Positions 52,499-61,690 of a DNA stretch of 64,000 nt are shown piece after piece. The notes beneath the pieces are model-generated. The model saw nothing but the letters and a program-made list of their open reading frames with translations, searched no databases and was not told the DNA's origin. Each line of letters opens with the position of its first letter. Position 1 is the first letter of the stretch. Made by a program: the position numbers and the translations under genes. The DNA is from DAOUJH01 sp965116555. GTDB lineage: Bacteria; Chloroflexota; Dehalococcoidia; Lucifugimonadales; QGNO01. The stretch covers positions 1,364,001-1,428,000 of the forward strand of contig OZ220698.1 in NCBI GenBank assembly GCA_965116555.1, read 5' to 3'.

Positions 52499-53235
52499 GT
52501 TGAACCGGGCCTTTGCAGCCAGACAAAGAACTCCCTGTTCCCCGCGTTGCCCAGTATGGGCGATGCCGTCGCTCCCCTGAAACGCAAGCCGTGGCCAATC
52601 GCCCATAGCGCCACCTTGGAAATAGTTGCTGCGTGTATCTTCGGGTCGCGCACCACGCCCCCCTTCCCTACCTCTCGCCTACCCGCCTCAAAGTGCGGCT
52701 TGACAAGCCCAAGTACCATTCCGCCTGGCTCCACGTGCCGCGCCACTTCAGGCAGCACCAATACCAGCGAGATGAACGACACGTCCACGGTGGCGATGTT
52801 CACCTTCTCCGGCAGATGGAACGGCAAACGTGCGTTGATCCCCTCCATGAGCGCGACTCTGGGGTCATCACGCAGTCTCTGGTGAATCTGGCCCCGGCCC
52901 ACGTCCACGGCGTAAACCCTGGATGCGCCGCTCTGCAAGAGGCAATCCGTAAAGCCGCCGGTGGAAGCGCCAACGTCCAGGGCCACCTTGCCGGACACGT
53001 CCATCTCAAAGCTGTCCAGGGCATGCTGCATCTTGACGCCGCCTCTGCCCACGAACTGGGGCGCTTGCTTAACCCGGACGTCGGCTGCGGATGAGACGGT
53101 TGTTCCCGCCTTTTCCACCATCCGGCCATCCACGGTTATCAGTCCCGCCATCAGCATGGCTTGGGCCTTGTGCCGGCTCTCGGCAAGCCCCAACCGCACT
53201 AGCAGCGAGTCTATCCTCTCTTTCTTGCTGGGCAT
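52495..53235 (-). CDS. tlyA: TlyA-family rRNA 2'-O-methyltransferase
   Basis: 246 residues: an N-terminal S4 RNA-binding domain (RIDSLLVRLGLAESRHKAQA, then MLMAGLITVDG) and an FtsJ-like methyltransferase domain (ALDVGASTGGFTDCLLQSGA and VYAVDVGRGQ). TlyA methylates 16S and/or 23S rRNA cytidines. The last codons carry the tRNA-unit promoter. Often annotated as a hemolysin; the rRNA methylase role is the supported one. Confidence 0.92.
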   Translation of the reverse strand: MPSKKERIDSLLVRLGLAESRHKAQAMLMAGLITVDGRMVEKAGTTVSSAADVRVKQAPQFVGRGGVKMQHALDSFEMDVSGKVALDVGASTGGFTDCLLQSGASRVYAVDVGRGQIHQRLRDDPRVALMEGINARLPFHLPEKVNIATVDVSFISLVLVLPEVARHVEPGGMVLGLVKPHFEAGRREVGKGGVVRDPKIHAATISKVALWAIGHGLRFRGATASPILGNAGNREFFVWLQRPGST

Positions 53236-53336
53236 GGCAACACAATATACAGAGGCGTTCGTGGAATCGCTAGGTTGAACCTGCGCATCCCATCACATAA
53301 AATCAGCATATCTTTCCCCGCCGGATTGGCACTACT

Positions 53337-54119
53337 ATGAGTAAACTGCTTGAACGACTGGAACAAGTGAACAAAGGCCCCGTCCGTACGCTGGGATTCG
53401 CGCCACGACGAGAAGCGGAGACCCTGCCCACAATGCTGCTCTTGGCTTGGGTGGATGGAGCCAAGAAGCAGGACCTAGGCAAGGTTTCCTTGCGCGCGGA
53501 TGCCCTGGTGCTGTCTATCGGTGCGCTGGAAGCCCCTGCAACCAAGTCCGCTCCACCTGAAGGGGCCGTATGGGGCGTCTCTTTCGATGAAGCAGATGGC
53601 AACTTGGTTGAAATAGCCAAGGAAAAAGGCGGCGACTTTGTAACCTTCAACCTGGATGGCGTCCTGGTCGACTATTTGAGCGAGGGCGATGTAGCACGCA
53701 TACTGCGGATACCCGCCGACCTGGAAGAATCGTTGATGCGCGGGCTGGAAGACCTCCCCGTAGACGTCATCCTGCTGAAACGTCCCGAACCGCAGGGGCC
53801 GCTCTCCCTGACCCACCTGCTGGCTATATCCAACGTTCGCTCCGCCATGAGTCGCTACATGTTGCTGGAATGGGACGCCGGGTTGACATCCCACGAGTTG
53901 GAGCAGCTGAGCGACTTGGGAATCGACGGCATAGTGGCGAACCTGGGCAAGATGAGCCTCACGGCCATAGGTAAGCTGAAGGAGAACATCGACAAGCTGC
54001 CGCCGCGCAAAACGCGCAACGAGCAAAAGCTGGGCCCATCTCTGCCCAGGGCGCAGGAACCGGCATCCCAACTGCAACACCACCACGAGGAGGACGAGGA
54101 GCTAGAGGAAGAGTTCTAG
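53337..54119 (+). CDS. Conserved hypothetical protein, possible TIM-barrel-like
   Basis: 260 residues, soluble. Repeating beta-alpha units are visible: ALVLSIGALEAP, VWGVSFDEADGNLV, DFVTFNLDGVLVDYL, VDVILLKRP, YMLLEWDAGLT and IDGIVANLGKMS. The C terminus (residues 240-260) is a His/Glu-rich acidic tail. I do not recognise the family. It lies upstream of the M50 protease gene with a 55-bp gap, in a run of same-strand housekeeping genes. Confidence 0.75.
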   Translation: MSKLLERLEQVNKGPVRTLGFAPRREAETLPTMLLLAWVDGAKKQDLGKVSLRADALVLSIGALEAPATKSAPPEGAVWGVSFDEADGNLVEIAKEKGGDFVTFNLDGVLVDYLSEGDVARILRIPADLEESLMRGLEDLPVDVILLKRPEPQGPLSLTHLLAISNVRSAMSRYMLLEWDAGLTSHELEQLSDLGIDGIVANLGKMSLTAIGKLKENIDKLPPRKTRNEQKLGPSLPRAQEPASQLQHHHEEDEELEEEF

Positions 54120-54174
54120 CTCCTCATCCCATTGCTGTGAACCGTAAACAACTCTCCGGTAGGTCCTTGCCTGC

Positions 54175-54891
54175 ATGCTGCTAGGTTACCTGGACCTGCT
54201 TTTCTCCGAACCCCTCACCTTCCTACGCATCTTTCCCGTGGTGGCATTCACCGTGGGACTCGCTTTGCTTGTGGCGATAACCATCCACGAATTCAGCCAC
54301 TCGCTGGCGGCCTATCTGCTGGGCGATAGCACGTCCAAGAGGCTGGGCAGGCTGTCTCTCAATCCGGTCCGTCACTTGGACCGCACGGGCACGATATTAC
54401 TCTTCCTGGTGGGATTCGGCTGGGGCAAGCCGGTACCCGTGGACGATAGAGCGCTGAGAGGCGGACGGCGGGCAATGGCGATCGTGTCAGGCGCAGGACC
54501 GGTATCCAACCTGCTCACGGCGGTGGCCTTCACCGTGCCAATCAAGCTGGGACTGCTTGACTGGCCGTTCAGGCTCTTCACCACCCGCCTGTTTGAAGAC
54601 GGCCTGGAAGGATTCCTGGCCCGCACGGTGGCCACCATAGTCCTCTTCAGCATAATCCTCGCCGTCTTCAATCTGATACCGCTGGCGCCGTTGGACGGTT
54701 CCGGAGTGGCCGCCGGGTTGCTGCCCGCGGGCATGGCGCGCAGCTTTGCCAGGTTCCAAGTGTACGGGCCGCCAGTGCTCATGCTGGCTATAATGTTGGA
54801 CATATTTTTTGGGGTGGGCATAATCCGTAGCGTCATCAACCCTGTGATAAACTACCTGGGTACCGTCATAGTGGGACAGAGCTTCCTCTGA
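54175..54891 (+). CDS. M50-family site-2-type membrane metalloprotease
   Basis: 238 residues, almost all membrane-embedded. The zinc site is HEFSH at 40-44 in the second membrane segment. Family motifs LGRLSLNPVRHLDRTGT and FNLIPLAPLDGSGV (the NPxDG-like site) follow. Such site-2 proteases cut transmembrane substrates, often sigma-factor regulators. There is no PDZ or CBS domain, so this is the compact rhizobial/SREBP-like group. The start has no clear ribosome site. Confidence 0.9.
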   Translation: MLLGYLDLLFSEPLTFLRIFPVVAFTVGLALLVAITIHEFSHSLAAYLLGDSTSKRLGRLSLNPVRHLDRTGTILLFLVGFGWGKPVPVDDRALRGGRRAMAIVSGAGPVSNLLTAVAFTVPIKLGLLDWPFRLFTTRLFEDGLEGFLARTVATIVLFSIILAVFNLIPLAPLDGSGVAAGLLPAGMARSFARFQVYGPPVLMLAIMLDIFFGVGIIRSVINPVINYLGTVIVGQSFL

Positions 54892-54913
54892 ATAGGCGGC
54901 AACGGGAGGAATC

Positions 54914-55957
54914 GTGGACAAGATAACCATCATAGGACTGGGTCTCATTGGCGGCTCCATAGGCCTCGGCCTCAAACAGAAAGCTTCGGACAAGGTAGCG
55001 GTATCGGGGTACGACAAGGAGTTGGAGGCCGGACGCAAAGCCGAAAAGCTGAAGGCGGTGGACAAGGCGCATTGGAAGCTGGAGGACGCGGTCAAGGACG
55101 CCAAAATGGTGATCATCGCCACTCCCGTGCTGGCGATAAGGGAGATGCTTGAATTGATCTCCGACATGGTGCCGCCGGGCTGCGTGGTTACCGACACCGG
55201 AAGCACCAAGTCCGAAATAATGAACTGGGCGGAAGAGTACCTACCGCGGGAGGTCAGCTTTGTAGGCGGCCACCCCATGGCCGGTAAGGAGTTCTCCGGC
55301 ATAGACGCCGCGGACGCCACCCTGTTCCAGAACGCCCGCTACGCAGTGATCCCCGGCAGACGGGCCAAGGAGGAAGCGGTGAGGGCCGTGCTAGGCATGG
55401 TGGAACTGCTTGAGGCCAAGCCGTACTTCCTTGATGCGGTGGAACACGATAGCTACGTTGCGGCGGTCAGCCATCTCCCCATCATAGTTTCGTCGGCGCT
55501 GGTTTCGCTAACCACCAAGAGCCCGTCATGGAGGGAGATGTCCAAGATGGCCGCCACGGGATACCGTGACGTATCGCGCCTCGCTTCGGGCGACCCCGTG
55601 ATGAACCTGGACATATCGGTAACCAACCGCGATAACCTGCTCCACTGGGTAGAACAGGCCATCCAGGAACTGCGGCATTTCCACGACATGATAGGGAAAA
55701 CGTCGGATGAAGAAGGCCTTGAAGCGCTGGGGGATACCTTCTCCAAGGTGTGGCAGAACAGGGAGAAGTGGCTGCATAGGTACGAATCCGGCCAGGAACA
55801 GGACGATGAGCTGGTCCCCGCTGGCCCGGAGATCCCGACGTTCGGATCTCAGATGATAGATATGGTCGTGGGCAGCAAGCTAAGAGAGAGATACCAGGAA
55901 ATAATATCCATGCAGCAGCGTCGCCCCCAGCGGGAAGAGAGACGTAAAAGGGGATAA
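54914..55957 (+). CDS. tyrA: Prephenate/arogenate dehydrogenase
   Basis: 347 residues from GTG 54914, with ACGGGAGGAATC upstream. Rossmann motif IIGLGLIGGSIGLGL, then TDTGSTKSEIM, VGGHPMAGKEFSGIDAA with a catalytic His, and AVSHLPIIVSSAL. Makes 4-hydroxyphenylpyruvate or tyrosine. No C-terminal ACT domain is evident; the tail is basic. The stop overlaps the aroA start by 1 nt, so the aromatic amino acid genes are coupled. Confidence 0.92.
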   Translation: MDKITIIGLGLIGGSIGLGLKQKASDKVAVSGYDKELEAGRKAEKLKAVDKAHWKLEDAVKDAKMVIIATPVLAIREMLELISDMVPPGCVVTDTGSTKSEIMNWAEEYLPREVSFVGGHPMAGKEFSGIDAADATLFQNARYAVIPGRRAKEEAVRAVLGMVELLEAKPYFLDAVEHDSYVAAVSHLPIIVSSALVSLTTKSPSWREMSKMAATGYRDVSRLASGDPVMNLDISVTNRDNLLHWVEQAIQELRHFHDMIGKTSDEEGLEALGDTFSKVWQNREKWLHRYESGQEQDDELVPAGPEIPTFGSQMIDMVVGSKLRERYQEIISMQQRRPQREERRKRG

Positions 55958-57276
55958 TGAAGCGCACCATCTCTCCACCAAGCCGCTTGGAGGGCGTCCT
56001 AGCGCCGCCCGGCGATAAGTCCATATCCCACCGCGCCGCGCTGCTCAACTCCATCGCCGGGGGCACCGCCCGCGTCTCCAACTTCTGCGTAGGAGACGAC
56101 CGCGCCTCCATGCTGCGCTGTCTGCGAGGATTGGGCGTGAAGATTACCCGTCGTCTGGACTCCGATGTCAGCGGCGGAAAAGAGTACTTTGAAGTGGAGG
56201 GCAACGGCCTCCACGGCCTGGCCGAACCCGTAGACGTTCTCAACGCGGGCAACAGCGGCACCACCATGCGCCTGGTCTCAGGACTGCTGGCGGCACAGCC
56301 GTTCTTTAGCGTACTCACCGGAGACAAATCGCTCAGGGCGCGGCCCATGGGCAGGATCATCAAACCGCTGCAACAGATGGGAGCGCGTATCCAGGGAAGA
56401 GACGGCGACGGCAAGGCTCCGCTTGCCATAAGGGGCGGCGGCCTGCGCGGCATTGAATACGATATGCCGGTAGCCAGCGCCCAGCTCAAGTCTTGCCTTG
56501 TAATCGCCGGCCTGTATGCGGACGGAGAGACGACTCTGCATCAGCCCGCGGCCTCCCGCGACCACACGGAGCGTATGCTGGAGAACATGGGCGCAGCGCT
56601 GGTGGAGGACGGGCTGACATTGAAGGTCACTCCCGGCAAGGAGCTGCGGGCGGTTGACGTTAACGTCCCCACCGATACAAGCTCGGCGGCCTACTGGCTG
56701 GTTGCCGGCGTCTGCCATCCTTCAGCGAAGGTGACCGTGTTGAACGTGGGAATGAACCCCACGCGCACCGGCGTCCTGGAGGCTTTGGAGTCTATGGGAG
56801 CGCGCCTCACCGTAGCCAACAGACGCATGGAGGGCGGCGAAGAGGTGGCGGATATCACGGCAGAGTCCAGCAACCTCACCGCCACGGAAATCGCAGGCGA
56901 CCTGATTCCCAGGCTCATCGATGAGATACCCATCCTGTCCCTTGCCGCTTGTTTCGCCAAAGGGACTACGGTTATCCGAGATGCCCAGGAGCTCCGTGTC
57001 AAGGAGTCTGACCGAATAAAGTCCACGGTTGCCGGGCTCCGCGGTATGGGCGGCGACGTGGATGAGACGGACGACGGCATGGTGATCAAAGGTACCAGCC
57101 TCCTCAAAGGCGCGTCGGGGCGGAGCTACGGAGACCACAGGCTGGCGATGACGCTGGGCGTAGCGGGCCTGCTGGCCGCCGGGCAAACCGAGGTGCGGGG
57201 AGCGGAGGCAGCCAGTGTATCCTACCCCACCTTCTGGAAAGACCTTGAAAGCTTGATAGACGGGTCTTCCGGTTAG
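55957..57276 (+). CDS. aroA: 5-enolpyruvylshikimate-3-phosphate synthase
   Basis: 439 residues. PPGDKSISHRAALLNSIAGG and LNAGNSGTTMRLVSGLLA (PEP and shikimate-phosphate sites) are present, as are SAQLKSCLVIAGLYADGET and LRVKESDRI. It makes EPSP in the shikimate pathway. The NSGTT motif is intact. Overlaps tyrA by 1 nt (TAATG) and gmk follows after 3 bp. Confidence 0.95.
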   Translation: MKRTISPPSRLEGVLAPPGDKSISHRAALLNSIAGGTARVSNFCVGDDRASMLRCLRGLGVKITRRLDSDVSGGKEYFEVEGNGLHGLAEPVDVLNAGNSGTTMRLVSGLLAAQPFFSVLTGDKSLRARPMGRIIKPLQQMGARIQGRDGDGKAPLAIRGGGLRGIEYDMPVASAQLKSCLVIAGLYADGETTLHQPAASRDHTERMLENMGAALVEDGLTLKVTPGKELRAVDVNVPTDTSSAAYWLVAGVCHPSAKVTVLNVGMNPTRTGVLEALESMGARLTVANRRMEGGEEVADITAESSNLTATEIAGDLIPRLIDEIPILSLAACFAKGTTVIRDAQELRVKESDRIKSTVAGLRGMGGDVDETDDGMVIKGTSLLKGASGRSYGDHRLAMTLGVAGLLAAGQTEVRGAEAASVSYPTFWKDLESLIDGSSG

Positions 57277-57279
57277 CCA

Positions 57280-57882
57280 ATGCCTGTGGAAGCGCCCGAC
57301 CCCCTGCTCGTTGTCATCTCCGGCCCTTCCGGGGTTGGTAAAGACGCCGCCTTGCAGAGCATGAAGCTTCTGCAACGTCCCTGGCGATACATAACAACCG
57401 CTACCACCCGGACCAAGCGCCCCGGCGAGCGTGACGGCTTTGATTACATCTTCATGTCGCCTGAGGAGTTCCGTACCTTGATGACGGAGGACGGCTTCCT
57501 GGAATGCGCCGAAGTGTACGGCACCTGGTACGGCGTACCACGCTCCCAAGCGGACGAGGCGATGGCCTCCGGCAAGGACGTAATCGTCAAGACGGACATA
57601 CAAGGAGCGCGCACTTTGAGGTCAAAGATACCGGAAGCGTTGCTCATCTTTCTGGCTCCTCCCACCATGGAAGAGTTGAAGCGGCGTCTCTTGGAAAGAA
57701 AATCGGAGACGGAAGAGGCCTTACGCCGCCGCATAGAGACAGCCGAGACCGAGATGGAACGCCAGGACGAATTCGACTACGTGGTAGTGAATCACAACGA
57801 CCGCTTGGATGAAGCCGTGGAAGAGATAGACCGCATCATTCGGGAAGAGAAGGCCAACCGGCGAAAAGAGGCGCTCAAATGA
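57280..57882 (+). CDS. gmk: Guanylate kinase
   Basis: 200 residues matching Gmk: P-loop VISGPSGVGKDAAL, GMP-binding TTATTRTKRPGERDGFDYIF and GTWYGVPRSQ. It converts GMP to GDP. The P-loop has Asp where Ser or Thr normally follows the Lys (GKD rather than GKS/T). The rest of the protein is well conserved, so it is probably active. Its stop overlaps the nitroreductase start by 4 nt. Confidence 0.93.
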   Translation: MPVEAPDPLLVVISGPSGVGKDAALQSMKLLQRPWRYITTATTRTKRPGERDGFDYIFMSPEEFRTLMTEDGFLECAEVYGTWYGVPRSQADEAMASGKDVIVKTDIQGARTLRSKIPEALLIFLAPPTMEELKRRLLERKSETEEALRRRIETAETEMERQDEFDYVVVNHNDRLDEAVEEIDRIIREEKANRRKEALK

Positions 57883-58493
57883 ACGACATGCCTTTGCTAG
57901 AAGCCATGCACAGCCAGCGCGCCATCCGACTGTTCACATCCGACCCCGTCTCGGAAGAAGACGTCAACACCATCTTGGAAGCCGCGGTGCGCGCTCCAAG
58001 CCCAGGCAACAGGCAGACCTGGCGCTTTATAGTGGTTCGCAATGAGGAAAAGAAACGCAGGCTCGGAGAATGGTACCTGCAAGCATGGAGAGCCGTTGTT
58101 GGCGGAGACAACCCAGACCGTGCTACGCTGACCCAGCCTTACAGGCTTGGCTATGAGCTGGGCGCTCGCATGGGCGATATTCCGGTGGTCATTGTGGCTT
58201 GCATTGAGCACGCCGACGGCTGGGATGGCGGAAGCAGCATCGTCGATGGCGCTTCCATCTACCCCGCGGCGCAAAACCTCATGCTGGCGGCTCGCGCCCT
58301 GGGATTGGGCACGGTGCTTACCACCATGCACCGCCGTTTTGAACAGCAGATCAAGGAGTTCCTGGGCATACCGGGCCACGTGGAGACGGCGGCGCTGATC
58401 CCGTTGGGGTATCCCGGCGAGGGGCAGCACTTCGGCGGAAGTATACGCAAGCCCGTGGCGGACGTGACGTTTCACGACGGCTGGGGACAATAG
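57879..58493 (+). CDS. Nitroreductase-family FMN oxidoreductase
   Basis: 204 residues with the family N terminus MHSQRAIRLFTSDPVSEEDV, FMN-contacting AAVRAPSPGNRQTWRFIVV, and the C-terminal IPLGYPGEG. It uses FMN and NAD(P)H; substrate unknown. Coupled to gmk by a 4-nt overlap, and followed by gatC after 33 bp. Confidence 0.88.
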   Translation: MNDMPLLEAMHSQRAIRLFTSDPVSEEDVNTILEAAVRAPSPGNRQTWRFIVVRNEEKKRRLGEWYLQAWRAVVGGDNPDRATLTQPYRLGYELGARMGDIPVVIVACIEHADGWDGGSSIVDGASIYPAAQNLMLAARALGLGTVLTTMHRRFEQQIKEFLGIPGHVETAALIPLGYPGEGQHFGGSIRKPVADVTFHDGWGQ

Positions 58494-58526
58494 GATAGCG
58501 TTGAAACTAAGCAGTGAGGAGAGACC

Positions 58527-58814
58527 ATGGCACTGACCTCTGATGAAGTGCGGCACGTTGCGTTGCTGACAAGGATTCGACTTACCGAGCAAGAGGTGGA
58601 ACTGTACCGCTCGCAGATGGACGACATCCTGGAGCACTTCCAGATGCTGCAGGAGCTGGACACCGACAAGGTGGCGCCCACCAGTCACTCGGTGCCGCTG
58701 GACACCGTGATGCGCGACGACGAGACGGAGCCTTGCCTGGACAAGGAGGACGTTTTGTCCAACGCGCCACGTCGTGAAGGGGACTATTTCCGGGTCAAGG
58801 CCGTGCTGGAGTAG
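58527..58814 (+). CDS. gatC: Asp-tRNA(Asn)/Glu-tRNA(Gln) amidotransferase subunit C
   Basis: 95 residues: MALTSDEVRHVALLTRIRLT, then MDDILEHFQMLQELDTDKVAPTS and RDDETEPCLDKEDVLSNAPR, all typical of GatC. It stabilises the GatAB complex. GTGAGGAGAG precedes the ATG. gatA follows; gatB is not in the window. Confidence 0.94.
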   Translation: MALTSDEVRHVALLTRIRLTEQEVELYRSQMDDILEHFQMLQELDTDKVAPTSHSVPLDTVMRDDETEPCLDKEDVLSNAPRREGDYFRVKAVLE

Positions 58815-58845
58815 GGGCCGGTATCCTGGCTATCTGAGAACCAAA

Positions 58846-60309
58846 TTGACTGACGAACTGTACAAGCTGACCATACACGAAGCACGCACCCTGCTGGACC
58901 GGCGTGAGTTGTCGTCGTTAGAGCTGGCCAAGTCCTACCTGGAACGCATAGAACGGCTGGAGCCCAACGTGAAAGCGTACGTGAAGGTAACGCCTGAGCA
59001 GGCTCTGAAGCAGGCTCAGCAGGCAGACGCCCTCATAGCTCGCGGCGAGGCGATGCCTCTAACCGGCATACCGCTCCAGATCAAAGACAACATGTGCACC
59101 AGGGGAGTAGCCACCACCTGCTCGTCGCGCATGCTTGAAAGCTTCGTCCCTCCCTACAACGCCACAGTTGTGGAACGTCTGGAAGGACAGTCCGCAGTGA
59201 TGCTGGGCAAAGGCAACATGGACGAGTTCGCCATGGGTTCTTCAACCGAGAACTCGGCGTTCTTCAATACGCACAACCCCTGGGACATGGAGCGCGTGCC
59301 GGGGGGCAGCAGCGGCGGCCCCGCCGCCTCCGTGGCCGCCGGAGAGGCCATGGCGTCGCTGGGATCCGACACCGGCGGAAGCATACGGCAACCGGCAGCA
59401 TTGTGCGGCGTAGTGGGCATGAAGCCCACCTACGGGCTGGTCAGCAGGTACGGGCTGGTGGCGTTCGCATCGTCCCTGGACCAGATTGGCCCCTTGACCC
59501 AGGACGTCACCGACTGCGCCATGCTGCTCAGCGCTATCGCCGGGCACGATCCCAGGGATTCAACCTCTCTGCCCCAGCCACCCCAGGACTTCACACAGGC
59601 GCTGACCGGCGACATATCGGGGATGCGGATAGGCGTTCCCAGGGAGTACTTTGTACAGGGCATGGACCCTGAAGTTGAAACGGCGACTCGCCAGGCAATA
59701 GGCGTGTTGGAGGGGCTGGGAGCCTCGGTTGACTGGGACGTATCGCTGCCCTCCACGCCGTACGCGCTAGCCGTGTACTACATCATCGCGCCCTCGGAGT
59801 GCTCGGCGAACCTGGCGCGCTACGACGGCGTGAAGTACGGCTATTCCGACCACGATGAATCCGGCATGTGGGACGAGCTGGAAGCCACCCGCCAGCACGG
59901 GTTCGGGCCGGAGGTGAAGAGGCGCATCATGCTGGGCGCCTACTCCCTCTCTTCCGGCTACTACGACGCCTATTACCTGAAGGCGTTGAAGGTGCGCACC
60001 CTCATATCCAGGGAGTTTCAAGACGCCTTCCAGAAGTACGACGTCCTGGTAACTCCAACCTCGCCCACCGCCGCGTTCAAGTTCGGGGAAAGGCTACAGG
60101 ACCCGCTTAAAATGTACCTCAGCGACGTTATGACCATACCGGCGAACATCGCCGGGCTTCCCGGCATATCGGTGCAATGCGGCTTCACGCAAGGGCTGCC
60201 CGTGGGCCTGCAGATCATAGGCCCCGCCCTGGGCGATGCGGCGGTGCTCCGCACCGCTCACGCCTTTGAGCAGGCGACGCAGTGGCACAAAATGCGTCCC
60301 GCGCTTTAA
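58846..60309 (+). CDS. gatA: Asp-tRNA(Asn)/Glu-tRNA(Gln) amidotransferase subunit A
   Basis: 487 residues from TTG 58846 (LTDELYKLTIHEARTLL), where homology starts; ATG 58774 inside gatC would add 24 unrelated residues. Amidase triad intact: Lys in PLQIKDNMCT, cis-Ser in GGSSGGP, and nucleophile Ser in DTGGSIRQPA. GatA releases ammonia from Gln for the transamidation of mischarged tRNA. The Pro after SSGG replaces the more usual Ser but is not catalytic. Confidence 0.94.
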   Translation: MTDELYKLTIHEARTLLDRRELSSLELAKSYLERIERLEPNVKAYVKVTPEQALKQAQQADALIARGEAMPLTGIPLQIKDNMCTRGVATTCSSRMLESFVPPYNATVVERLEGQSAVMLGKGNMDEFAMGSSTENSAFFNTHNPWDMERVPGGSSGGPAASVAAGEAMASLGSDTGGSIRQPAALCGVVGMKPTYGLVSRYGLVAFASSLDQIGPLTQDVTDCAMLLSAIAGHDPRDSTSLPQPPQDFTQALTGDISGMRIGVPREYFVQGMDPEVETATRQAIGVLEGLGASVDWDVSLPSTPYALAVYYIIAPSECSANLARYDGVKYGYSDHDESGMWDELEATRQHGFGPEVKRRIMLGAYSLSSGYYDAYYLKALKVRTLISREFQDAFQKYDVLVTPTSPTAAFKFGERLQDPLKMYLSDVMTIPANIAGLPGISVQCGFTQGLPVGLQIIGPALGDAAVLRTAHAFEQATQWHKMRPAL

Positions 60310-60446
60310 CCTACCCGTCTTGCCCGCGCAGGCGGGCACCCAGGGGTGTGGACTCCCGACTTCTCGGCAGTGACGGTCATTCCATAGCCCGCCCGTAAAT
60401 TCCCAGGTATTATCTACGTAGTGAGCCGACTACAGAGGAGGACGCC

Positions 60447-60956
60447 ATGATCCGCAGCTTGCAGGGTAAATCGCCCAAGATACATCCCACCGCCTTCATA
60501 AGCGAGGCCGCCTACGTCATCGGCGACGTGGAAATAGGAGAAAACTCCAGCGTCTGGCCGGGCGCAGTGATCCGCGCCGACAACGGCAAGATAACCGTTG
60601 GCGCAAACACCAACATACAGGACAACAGCGTTGTGCATTCCGACGCCGAATCCACCATTGGAAGCGGTGTGACCATCGGCCATAACGTGTTGTGGCACGG
60701 ACGTTCACTGGCCGACAACTGCCTGGTAGGCAACGGCGCTACGGTGAACGACGGCGTTGAAGTGGGAGAGCTTTCCATCGTCGGTTCCGGGGCCGTGGTG
60801 CTGGAAGGTATGACCATAGAGTCTCGCTCCATTGTAACCGGCGTGCCCGCCAGGCCAAGGGGCGAGATCCAAGAGCGCCACGAACAGCTGATAAGAAGCA
60901 GATCGGTCAGCTATGCGAACAGGGCCAAGGTCTACAAGTCTGAAGGGTTGGAGTAG
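60447..60956 (+). CDS. Gamma-class carbonic anhydrase-like hexapeptide protein
   Basis: 169 residues of left-handed beta-helix with hexapeptide repeats (IGDVEIGENSSVW, ITVGANTNIQD, IGSGVTIGHNVLW). The three zinc-binding histidines are H64 (VVHSD), H79 and H84 (IGHNVLWHG), spaced as in gamma-CAs. The acidic loop of the archaeal Cam enzyme is absent, placing it in the YrdA/CamH-like group where activity varies. GAGGAGGACGCC precedes the ATG. Confidence 0.88.
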   Translation: MIRSLQGKSPKIHPTAFISEAAYVIGDVEIGENSSVWPGAVIRADNGKITVGANTNIQDNSVVHSDAESTIGSGVTIGHNVLWHGRSLADNCLVGNGATVNDGVEVGELSIVGSGAVVLEGMTIESRSIVTGVPARPRGEIQERHEQLIRSRSVSYANRAKVYKSEGLE

Positions 60957-61002
60957 GTGCTGCGTCGCTTGCTTCCGGCAAGACGCATACTAGGATGCGA
61001 AT

Positions 61003-61656
61003 ATGGAGACTTTCCGCATACAGTTGCCCGACGATAGGAGTGTAACAGCCGTTCTTAGCCGGGCTCAGGGCCCCGATACAGGCTGGACGTTCATTTACGC
61101 GCCGGGGGCAGGCTCCAACATCGACGATCCGTTTGGAGTTTACGTCGCTTCACGTTTGGCCCAGTGCGGCATATCCACGGCGCGGTTCCAGTTCCCCTAC
61201 ATGGAGGAGAAGCGCCGAGCGCCCGACCGCACTCCCGTCCTCGAAGCAACCTGGCGGGCGGCTATTGAAACATTCCACCGCCCGGACGGCAGGCTGGTGG
61301 CCGGGGGCAGGTCCATGGGAGGCCGCATCGCTTCCCTGGTGGCTGCGCAGGGAGCCCCGCTGGACGCGCTGGCGCTCTTTGCCTATCCCCTGCACTCACC
61401 GGGAAGAGACGAATGGAGGGACAAGCACTTCCTCGCCATATCTCAGCCAGCGCTGTTTTGTTCAGGCACTCGTGACGCCTTTGCAACACCCGATGAGCTT
61501 GCTGAGGCCGTCTCCAAGATCAAGGAAGCCCGTATTCACTTGCTGGACGGCGCAGACCACGGTTTCTCAGTCAGAAAGTCCAGCGGCAAGACACGCCAGA
61601 ACGTCTGGGATGAGGCCATAGAGACCTTCGTAGGCTGGTTGCAAGAGATAGCTTAG
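61003..61656 (+). CDS. KANL3/Tex30-like alpha/beta hydrolase
   Basis: 217 residues with the alpha/beta hydrolase core. The oxyanion region is YAPGAGSNIDDPF, the nucleophile Ser is in AGGRSMGGRIAS, the acid is in CSGTRDAFATP, and the His is in LLDGADHGFSV, so the triad is complete. It belongs to the KANL3/Tex30 dienelactone-hydrolase-like group; substrate unknown. Weak ribosome site. Convergent with glpX. Confidence 0.85.
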   Translation: METFRIQLPDDRSVTAVLSRAQGPDTGWTFIYAPGAGSNIDDPFGVYVASRLAQCGISTARFQFPYMEEKRRAPDRTPVLEATWRAAIETFHRPDGRLVAGGRSMGGRIASLVAAQGAPLDALALFAYPLHSPGRDEWRDKHFLAISQPALFCSGTRDAFATPDELAEAVSKIKEARIHLLDGADHGFSVRKSSGKTRQNVWDEAIETFVGWLQEIA

Positions 61657-61690
61657 ACGGGGTGCCCGGCGCATCCCTACCCCAGGCCGC

